From Bifidobacterium breve (GTDB lineage Bacteria; Actinomycetota; Acidimicrobiia; Acidimicrobiales; Ilumatobacteraceae), in contig CAMBWL010000004.1 in NCBI GenBank assembly GCA_945871625.1, forward strand, positions 1-19,394: DNA of 19,394 nt, in the 5' to 3' direction. Below, piece after piece: positions 13,695-19,394 of the stretch; the stretch's first letter is position 1, and the number at the start of each line of letters is the position of its first letter. The position numbers and the translations under genes are program-made. The notes under the pieces were generated by a model. It saw only the letters and a list, made by a program, of their open reading frames with translations, was not told the origin of the DNA and did not search any database.

Positions 13695-16397
13695 TCAGCT
13701 TTTCGCGGCGGCCCAACTGTCTCCCCACGCCAGATTCACCTCGAGAGGCACGGCCAGTTCTGCCGCCTGTCCCATCGACTTGCGCACCAAAGTTTCCACT
13801 TTGTCTTTCTCCTCGTTTACCGCTTCGACTATCACCTCATCGTGCACTTGCAACACCAACCGCGACTCAAAACCGTCGGCTTCTAGAGCCTGATCCAGTC
13901 GCACGAGCGCAACCTTAAAAATGTCGGCAGCCAAGCCTTGAATGCCCGAGTTCATGGCCTGACGCTCGCCTATCTGACGAACTCTGAAATTTGTATTCTG
14001 CAATTCGGGAATCGAACGGCGACGACCGAAAAGGGTCTCGGTGTACCCGCGCTTTCGCGCCTCTTCGACTGTTTCGTCCATATATTTTTTCACCCTCGGA
14101 AACGCCGCGAAATATGCTTCTAAAATTTCGCTGGCTTCGCTGACGCCGATCGCCAATCTTTGAGCCAAGCCATAGGCCTCCATGCCGTAAGCCAGACCGT
14201 ACGAAACCATTTTCGCCTTGGATCGTTGTTCGCTCGTGACTTTGTCGGTCGCTACACCAAACACGTTCGACGCTGTCAGATTATGAATATCTACATTTTT
14301 ATTGAACGCTTCAATCAGCCCTGGATCATTGGCGAGATGCGCGATGCAACGCAATTCGATTTGGTTGTAATCGGCGACCAAGAACTGACATTTCTGGCGC
14401 GGCACGAAAGCGGTACGAAAAACCTTGCCCTGTTCGCTACGCACCGGAATATTGTGCAGGTTCGGTTGATCGCTGCTTAATCGCCCGGTGCGCGCAACGG
14501 TCTGGTTGAACGTGGCGTGGATGCGGCTGTCTTGCTCAACGACGTTCAACAAGCCTTCACCATAAGTAGACCTGAGTTTTTCGACCTCACGGTATTCAAG
14601 CAACGGCTCGATGAACTCGGGCCATTGATCTTTGAGTTTTTCTAACGTTGCCGCGTCTGTGCTCGGGCCTGTTTTATTCTTCTTGCCAGGGGTGAGTTTC
14701 TTGTCTTCATAAAGAATCTTGCGCAATTGCAACGGCGAATTTAAATTGAACTCTTGCTTGGCAACGAGATGCAATTGTTTGGTCAAGGCGAGACATTCGG
14801 CCGTCAAACGTTTGTTGATCTCGGTGAGTTGCACCTTGTCGACGGCCACACCGAGAAACTCCATTTTCGCCAACACGCGCACCAAAGGGTGTTCGATCTC
14901 GGAATATAAGTTCGTCAACTTTTGACTGGCAAGAGCATCCACCAGGGTTTGTGCTACCAACGCAACGCCAAGAGCTTCTGTTGCGGCAACTGTGCTGGCA
15001 AGACTCACCGAGTCAGGTGATTCGAAATTTAGTTGACCATCTTCGGTCTTCGAATCAGAAGCAGCAAATTCAATGTCAAGGTAGCGAGACACTACTTGTT
15101 TGATTTCGTATCTCGACTCGGACGGGTCAAGCAAATATGCCGCTATCGCAGTATCCAAGACCATGTCGCTCAAGTCGATTTCCAAATTTAAAAGACTGCG
15201 CATCAACGGCTTGACGTTGTGTCCGCGAAATTTGAAAGCCCCAGTCAGAATCTCTTTAACCTCTGGAGATTTCAGGAAGTTCGTCGGAATCCAACATACG
15301 GTCGAACTTTTTACGTCTTGGACAACTGCCAGACCAGCCAACTCTGATCTCCCGGGGTCGCCTAACCAAGCTCCTGCGAGATCGGTTGTGGCATTCATGG
15401 TTATTGCTGCAATCGCTTCTTTGACTGATTGGCAGTTATTTGTCACCGCGACGATTGCCGACTTGGAGCTTTCGACATCATCGTCTTTCGCTGCGCCAGA
15501 ATCGACAGTGGTTGAATCAATCCCTGCAAAATGCTTGGTCGCCTCGACAAACCGCGCGAACATGGTTTTGAATTCAAATAGCGCGAAAACCTGTTTAACG
15601 GCGAGCATATTTGGTGTCGGTGTCAAAGCGTGAATGTCGATATTCACGGGTGCATCGCGACGCAATACCATCAATTTTGCGTTGCGCAATACTCGCTCTC
15701 GGCTTTCAATTAAAGACTGCTTAAGTTTCGGCGTCTGTTCGTCTGCATGATCAAAGACCGCCTCGATACTTTTATATTGATTGATCAACTTGGCCGCTGT
15801 CTTTTCGCCTACACCTGGAACGCCGTCCAAATTGTCGCTCGGGTCTCCGCGTAAAGCCGCGTAGTCGGCATATTGTTTCGGCGTCACACCGGTTCGCTCA
15901 AAGATGCCGGCTTCGTCGTAAAGCGCATAGTCGCTAACGCCGCGCTTATTGTATAAAACTCGAATATACGGGTCGCTGACTAATTGATAATTGTCTCGAT
16001 CACCCGTGACAATGATCAAATCGTCGCCTGCTTTCAACGCACGATCGGCGATCGTCGCAATCAAGTCGTCGCCCTCGAAACCGGCGGCATCAATCGCGGT
16101 GACTCCCATTTTTGACAACATCTCGCGAATTAGATCCAACTGTTGATACAAAATGTCGGGCTGCGATTCGCGTTGCGCTTTGTATTCGGGTGCTGCTTCG
16201 TGGCGAAATGTCGGCTCCTTGCGATCAAACACGACGACGACACCGTCTGGTTTATGATCGCGCAACAATGTCAAGAGCATCGACGTGAAGCCATAAATAG
16301 AGTTGGTCACCTGACCATTCGCAGTAACCATGTCGGTTGGTAATGCAAAAAATGCCCGATACGCCAACGAGTTACCGTCTAGCGCCATCAATTTCAT
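13695..16397 (-). CDS. polA: DNA polymerase I
   Basis: Fills gaps after excision repair and removes RNA primers. 900 residues. N-terminal 5' nuclease (about 1-285): MALDGNSLAYRAFFALP, VVVVFDRKEPTFRH, EGDDLIATIA, TGDRDNYQLV, DPSDNLDGVPGVGEKTA. The middle domain (about 315-490) lacks the acidic DxE proofreading motif, so 3'-5' exonuclease activity is probably absent, as in other actinobacteria. Polymerase domain (about 495-900): motif A DYNQIELR with Asp676, O-helix Arg725-Lys729-Tyr733, motif C VHDE (His852-Asp853-Glu854). Tyr733 stands where E. coli has Phe762; Tyr there is known from T7 and mycobacterial enzymes and reduces discrimination against dideoxynucleotides. The ATG lies 4 nt after the stop of the regulator gene, with no clear Shine-Dalgarno, so coupling is likely. 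Confidence 0.98.
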   Translation of the reverse strand: MKLMALDGNSLAYRAFFALPTDMVTANGQVTNSIYGFTSMLLTLLRDHKPDGVVVVFDRKEPTFRHEAAPEYKAQRESQPDILYQQLDLIREMLSKMGVTAIDAAGFEGDDLIATIADRALKAGDDLIIVTGDRDNYQLVSDPYIRVLYNKRGVSDYALYDEAGIFERTGVTPKQYADYAALRGDPSDNLDGVPGVGEKTAAKLINQYKSIEAVFDHADEQTPKLKQSLIESRERVLRNAKLMVLRRDAPVNIDIHALTPTPNMLAVKQVFALFEFKTMFARFVEATKHFAGIDSTTVDSGAAKDDDVESSKSAIVAVTNNCQSVKEAIAAITMNATTDLAGAWLGDPGRSELAGLAVVQDVKSSTVCWIPTNFLKSPEVKEILTGAFKFRGHNVKPLMRSLLNLEIDLSDMVLDTAIAAYLLDPSESRYEIKQVVSRYLDIEFAASDSKTEDGQLNFESPDSVSLASTVAATEALGVALVAQTLVDALASQKLTNLYSEIEHPLVRVLAKMEFLGVAVDKVQLTEINKRLTAECLALTKQLHLVAKQEFNLNSPLQLRKILYEDKKLTPGKKNKTGPSTDAATLEKLKDQWPEFIEPLLEYREVEKLRSTYGEGLLNVVEQDSRIHATFNQTVARTGRLSSDQPNLHNIPVRSEQGKVFRTAFVPRQKCQFLVADYNQIELRCIAHLANDPGLIEAFNKNVDIHNLTASNVFGVATDKVTSEQRSKAKMVSYGLAYGMEAYGLAQRLAIGVSEASEILEAYFAAFPRVKKYMDETVEEARKRGYTETLFGRRRSIPELQNTNFRVRQIGERQAMNSGIQGLAADIFKVALVRLDQALEADGFESRLVLQVHDEVIVEAVNEEKDKVETLVRKSMGQAAELAVPLEVNLAWGDSWAAAKS

Positions 16398-16401
16398 AAA
16401 A

Positions 16402-16977
16402 TTATGGTTTAAGCGTGCCGGCGATTATTCGCTCGGCTATTTCACCCATTTTTTTGCGCTCAGACATCGCCAAGCGCTGAATAAACAAAAATGAGTCGGC
16501 TTCCGACAATTTATAATTATCAATCAATACGCCTTTGGCGCGATCAATTAATTTGCGCACCTCTAGTTGCGCTCCAAGCGCGTCTACTTCGCCGCTCAAT
16601 GCCCGCATCTCGGCGAATCTGGCAATCGCCAATTCAATCGCTGGAACCAAATCAGTCTTCTGAAATGGCTTTACAAGATAAGCCAACGCACCGGCATCTC
16701 GTGCCTCTTCGATAATCTCGCGTTGACTAAACGCCGTCAGCATCACCACCGGGCAAATTTTTTCTTTCGAGACTATTTTTGCGGCTTCGATACCTGAAAT
16801 CCCCGGCATCTTGATATCAAAAATCGCAACATCCGGTTTCAACTCGCGAACCAACTCGATCGCTTTGTCGCCACGACCAACGTCGCCAACTACTTCGTAA
16901 CCCTCTTCTTGAAGCGTCTCGCGCAAGTCAAGACGAATAATTGCTTCGTCTTCTGCCAGCACGATTCGTATTGCCAC
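16402..16977 (-). CDS. pdtaR: ANTAR-domain response regulator, PdtaR-like
   Basis: Two-domain regulator of 191 residues. Receiver domain 1-120: acidic pocket Glu9-Asp10, phosphoacceptor Asp54 in AIFDIKMPG, Thr81, Lys104 in LVKPFQ. A linking helix leads to the ANTAR domain (about 135-188), with the characteristic RKLIDRAKGVLI and the alanine/aromatic pattern ending in ERIIAGTL. ANTAR proteins bind paired hexaloop hairpins in RNA and prevent transcription termination. The closest known counterpart is PdtaR (Rv1626) of Mycobacterium tuberculosis, partner of the sensor kinase PdtaS, whose gene is also near polA. No kinase is present here. The start is GTG at 16977 with AGGG 7 nt upstream; 15 nt after the coiled-coil gene and 4 nt before polA. 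Confidence 0.93.
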   Translation of the reverse strand: MAIRIVLAEDEAIIRLDLRETLQEEGYEVVGDVGRGDKAIELVRELKPDVAIFDIKMPGISGIEAAKIVSKEKICPVVMLTAFSQREIIEEARDAGALAYLVKPFQKTDLVPAIELAIARFAEMRALSGEVDALGAQLEVRKLIDRAKGVLIDNYKLSEADSFLFIQRLAMSERKKMGEIAERIIAGTLKP

Positions 16978-16992
16978 TACAAGACCCTGAAC

Positions 16993-17292
16993 CTAGTTGC
17001 CGAGTTTGTCAAGAAGCTGGTCTTGACGCAGTTCATGATCGGCAATTGTCGCCAACAAATATCGGTGATACTTTTGGATCGCTTCAAGATTTCGCTGTGC
17101 TTCATGATGCTCTAATGCTGCGTCAGCAGTTTCAGCAACCATCGCCCGCATTTCTTTTTCTTCTGCTTCGCTTTCGACGAATGCAAGTTGCTCAGATGTG
17201 ATGCGCAGTTCATCACGCAACTCGCGCAACGTCTGAGTGCCACGGCGCAAGCGCCGCTCAACAAAACGATCATTTAAATTTGGTGTTGTCAT
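16993..17292 (-). CDS. Small charged coiled-coil protein, function unknown
   Basis: 99 residues, nearly all predicted helical and very rich in Glu, Arg, Leu and Ala (for example LRELRDELRITSEQLAF, 22-38), consistent with one or two long coiled-coil helices. There are no cysteines, no signal peptide and no membrane segment. It resembles small coiled-coil proteins I recall from other actinobacteria next to ANTAR regulators, but I cannot assign a family or role. ATG at 17292 lies 4 nt past the 3' end of tRNA-Leu, leaving no room for a ribosome binding site outside the tRNA; the regulator gene follows 15 nt downstream. A helical partner of the regulator or a nucleoid/ribosome-associated factor are both possible and unproven. 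Confidence 0.75.
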   Translation of the reverse strand: MTTPNLNDRFVERRLRRGTQTLRELRDELRITSEQLAFVESEAEEKEMRAMVAETADAALEHHEAQRNLEAIQKYHRYLLATIADHELRQDQLLDKLGN

Positions 17293-17296
17293 TCAG

Positions 17297-17379
17297 TGCC
17301 CGAGGCGGGAGTCGAACCCGCACGCCCTTTCAGACAACGGATTTTGAGTCCGTCGCGTCTGCCATTCCGCCACTCGGGC
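17297..17379 (-). tRNA. tRNA-Leu (anticodon CAA)
   Basis: Full cloverleaf on the minus strand, 83 nt without an encoded CCA. Acceptor GCCCGAG (17379-17373) pairs with CTCGGGC (17304-17298), with discriminator A at 17297. Anticodon stem ACGGA/TCCGT flanks the loop CTCAAAA, anticodon CAA at 17346-17344, reading UUG. The variable arm is long (15 nt, 17336-17322), as expected for the class II leucine tRNA. T stem GCGGG/CCCGC closes the loop TTCGACT. It heads the minus-strand block and diverges from fabD. Confidence 0.97.
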
Positions 17380-17489
17380 TTGCGGGCTAAGCGTATCTAG
17401 CGATTAGTCCAGCCCACACTGCAAAGAGATTACTCAACTACGCGAAATTCTTCTACGATGTAGGTAACACGAAAGGCACTCCCTAGACG
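17380..17489. promoter_or_regulatory. Divergent promoter region between tRNA-Leu and fabD
   Basis: This 110-nt space must hold the promoters of both directions. On the plus strand TACGAT at 17454-17459 is a plausible -10 (TANNNT) that would give a leader of about 24 nt; GAAAGG at 17471-17476 is the best ribosome binding sequence for fabD, though 13 nt from the ATG is long. On the minus strand TAGATA (17399-17394) with TTGCAG (17424-17419) is a weak -10/-35 pair at 19-nt spacing. No terminator or operator is evident. Exact sites are guesses. Confidence 0.35.
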
Positions 17490-18665
17490 ATGCTTGCATT
17501 CACCTTTCCTGGTCAAGGATCTCAGCGACCAGGTATGGGCGCGGCTTGGGTTGACCACGAAAGTTGGGAACTCGTCGACGAGGCGTCCGAGATTGCTGGT
17601 CGTGATGTCGGTGATTTGCTGTTGCACGCTGATGCCGAAACATTGAAAGATACTCGCAACGCTCAACTCACGACATTCGTTTCTAGTTTGATGGTGCTTG
17701 ATGCGGTTGAGCGCCTCGGCTTTGAGCCGAGCCTTTGTGCAGGACATTCACTCGGCGAATATACGGCGCTTACTGCCAACGGTGCGCTCGGTTTCGATGA
17801 CGGTGTTCGGCTCGTGATCGAGCGGGCCGCTGCGATGCATGATGCTGGTCTCAAGTCGCCAGGAGTTATGTCTGCGGTGCTCGGTCTTGAAGACGACCAG
17901 GTTGAAACCGCATGCCGACGTGCAGACAGCGATGTCTGGGTCGCCAATTTCAACGCGCCAGGACAAGTTGTCATCGCGGGTACGGCAGTCGGTGTTCAAC
18001 TCGCTTCTGACCACGCCAAAGAACTCGGCGCCAAGCGTGTTATGTCGCTTCCAGTTTCTGGCGCATTTCATACTCCATTAATGACGCCAGCGCGCGACAG
18101 ACTTCGCGAAGCAATCGCTTTGGCAAAACCTCGCGACTCTGATGTGCCGATTGTTTCCAATGTCGACGCTAAGGCTCACAGCCTCGGCAACGAGTGGACG
18201 ACGCTTCTCTCGGCGCAACTTTCAAGCCCTGTGCGTTGGAAGCAATGTTTGCAAACGATGTCCGAAAATGGGATCAACAACTTCGTCGAACTCGGACCAG
18301 GTGGCGTGCTCACCGGCATGGCCAAGCGCACCCTTGCGTCTGCTCGCACTCTTTGCATCAGCACACCAGACGAACTCGACAAATTGATTGGTTGGATCGG
18401 AGCCTCGCCGCTAAGCACTCCTGAGTTGCACGAGGGTGAGCACCTATTTGCCGTAGAGCGCCTCGTTGTGAGCCCGGGCGCAGGTGTGTTCGTGCCAAAA
18501 AAGTCGATTGCCAACGGATCACGCATTAGCGTTGGAGACGTGCTGGGCATGGTCGGAGATCAAGAAGTTCGATCTCTGTTTGACGGGATTTTGCAGAATT
18601 ACATCAGCGTCGACGGCGAGCGCTTGACACCGCACCAACCAATTGCCTGGCTTCGAACGATATGA
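17490..18665 (+). CDS. fabD: Malonyl-CoA:ACP transacylase with C-terminal biotinyl/lipoyl-like domain
   Basis: Moves the malonyl group from CoA to acyl carrier protein, supplying extender units for fatty acid synthesis. Residues 1-300 are a normal FabD: oxyanion motif PGQGSQ (7-12), nucleophile Ser87 in GHSLGE, Arg112 that holds the malonyl carboxylate, catalytic His194 in SGAFHTPL, and VELGPGGVLTGM (266-277). At 391 residues it is about 80 longer than the usual 300-315. The extra part (about 318-390) has the pattern of a biotinyl/lipoyl beta-sandwich: VVSPGAGVF, then ISVGDVLGMV, then FDGILQNYISVDGERL and a final PIAWLR strand. The central turn is GDQEVRS rather than EAMK, so no acceptor lysine is apparent. 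ATG at 17490; fabH follows 13 nt later. Confidence 0.94.
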   Translation: MLAFTFPGQGSQRPGMGAAWVDHESWELVDEASEIAGRDVGDLLLHADAETLKDTRNAQLTTFVSSLMVLDAVERLGFEPSLCAGHSLGEYTALTANGALGFDDGVRLVIERAAAMHDAGLKSPGVMSAVLGLEDDQVETACRRADSDVWVANFNAPGQVVIAGTAVGVQLASDHAKELGAKRVMSLPVSGAFHTPLMTPARDRLREAIALAKPRDSDVPIVSNVDAKAHSLGNEWTTLLSAQLSSPVRWKQCLQTMSENGINNFVELGPGGVLTGMAKRTLASARTLCISTPDELDKLIGWIGASPLSTPELHEGEHLFAVERLVVSPGAGVFVPKKSIANGSRISVGDVLGMVGDQEVRSLFDGILQNYISVDGERLTPHQPIAWLRTI

Positions 18666-18678
18666 CAGCGATCTTGTC

Positions 18679-19394
18679 ATGCCGATAGTTCCAAAAAATG
18701 CGATCGGCGCAAAGTTCATTGGCTGGGGCACTTCGTTACCCGAAAAAATAATCACCAACGATGATTTATCCAAAACGCTCGATACTTCGGACGAGTGGAT
18801 ACGCGAACGAACTGGCATTGAGCGACGACATGTCGGCGGTACGACTGCAAGTTTGTCGATCGAGTCTGGGCGCAAGGCAATCCAGATGGCTGGCATTGAT
18901 CCGCTGACAATTGATGCACTTGTTCTTTCAACAACGACACCTGATCGAACGGTGCCAGCAACCAGCGCAGCCGTTCAACACGGTCTTGGCCTTCGATGTG
19001 GTGCATTTGATGTCAACGCTGCGTGTTCAGGTTTTGTCTACGCACTTGTCGTCGGACACGGCTTGGTCGCGATGGGCATGCGACGCATTTTGGTGATCGG
19101 TACCGACACTCTTTCGCGGATCACCGATTGGTCCGATCGCAACACTGCAGTTTTATTCGCCGATGGATCTGGTGCGGCGATTATCGATGCCGTTTCCGGT
19201 CCCGGTCACCTGCTCGGTTGGGACTTTGACGCGGACGGATCGCTCGAAGATTTGTTGTATGCCGAAATCGGCGGCACATTACATATGGAAGGCAAAGAGG
19301 TTTTTCGTCGTGCCGTGCGCATCATGGTCGACTCGGCAGAGAAATCGATCAAAGCAGCGGGTCTGACGACGAATGAAATTGATTTGGTTGTCCC
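18679..19394 (+). CDS. fabH: 3-oxoacyl-ACP synthase III (KAS III), 3' end outside window
   Basis: Starts each fatty acid chain by condensing acyl-CoA with malonyl-ACP. 238 codons are visible before the right edge, about 70% of the usual length. Visible features: GWGTSLPEKIITNDDL (15-30), DEWIRERTGIERRH (38-51), the catalytic Cys116 in DVNAACSGFVYAL, the turn DRNTAVLFADGSGAAII near 160, and the MEGKEVFRRAV stretch around 210-220. The catalytic His and Asn lie beyond the edge. Start ATG at 18679 is the only ATG or GTG in frame after the fabD stop; 13 nt separate them and there is no strong Shine-Dalgarno, so coupled translation with fabD is likely. acpP and fabF would be expected next. Confidence 0.95.
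   Translation, partial: MPIVPKNAIGAKFIGWGTSLPEKIITNDDLSKTLDTSDEWIRERTGIERRHVGGTTASLSIESGRKAIQMAGIDPLTIDALVLSTTTPDRTVPATSAAVQHGLGLRCGAFDVNAACSGFVYALVVGHGLVAMGMRRILVIGTDTLSRITDWSDRNTAVLFADGSGAAIIDAVSGPGHLLGWDFDADGSLEDLLYAEIGGTLHMEGKEVFRRAVRIMVDSAEKSIKAAGLTTNEIDLVV

Noticed and set aside
15100..15633. 177-codon open frame antisense to polA
   Set aside because: Shadow of the variable middle domain of polA; no independent signals.
18662..18687. Start codon ATGA overlapping the fabD stop
   Set aside because: It opens a frame of only 8 codons before TAG; the true fabH frame begins at 18679.

Overview
This window looks like a chromosomal core region of a high-level Actinobacteria lineage, most plausibly Acidimicrobiia (Ilumatobacter or freshwater acIV-like). 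The clues are the gene order (ANTAR regulator - polA - rpsA - coaE - uvrB - uvrA - uvrC - rapZ - gap - pgk - tpiA), a RapZ P-loop with Arg in place of Lys, a DNA polymerase I with a degenerate proofreading domain and Tyr in the O-helix, and base composition that by eye is nearer half GC than the GC-rich actinobacterial norm. The taxonomic call is inference; no rRNA is present.

Layout. Everything from 1 to 17379 is on the minus strand, so it is read from right to left. It starts with tRNA-Leu(CAA) at 17379-17297. A small coiled-coil protein follows 4 nt later, then a PdtaR-like ANTAR response regulator, polA, rpsA, coaE, the complete UvrB-UvrA-UvrC nucleotide excision repair set, rapZ, and the glycolytic trio gap-pgk-tpiA. 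A peptide-type ABC transporter lipoprotein, cut by the left edge, ends the strand. From the tRNA to tpiA, gaps between genes are -11 to 34 nt, except for a 79-nt leader in front of rpsA. This suggests one long transcript or a few overlapping ones. On the plus strand, diverging from the tRNA, are fabD (17490-18665) and fabH (from 18679, cut by the right edge), the start of a type II fatty acid synthesis cluster.

How the genes relate. PolA and UvrABC together cover excision repair and gap filling. CoaE makes CoA, needed for the malonyl- and acetyl-CoA used by FabD and FabH. Gap, Pgk and TpiA are the triose section of glycolysis. RpsA is ribosomal protein S1. There are no mobile elements, CRISPR arrays or broken genes, and no gene-free stretch longer than about 115 nt.

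Most interesting points: FabD carries an extra C-terminal domain of about 70 residues that looks like a biotinyl/lipoyl domain but has no acceptor lysine. yvcK and whiA are missing from their usual place between rapZ and gap, and secG is not found after tpiA. The rpsA leader has two 11-bp repeats that could pair alternatively with one upstream segment. The coaE ribosome binding site lies in the loop of a perfect hairpin that abuts the start codon. The tRNA-Leu 3' end lies 4 nt before an ATG. None of these alone proves a new system; the FabD fusion and the two RNA leaders are the best candidates for follow-up.
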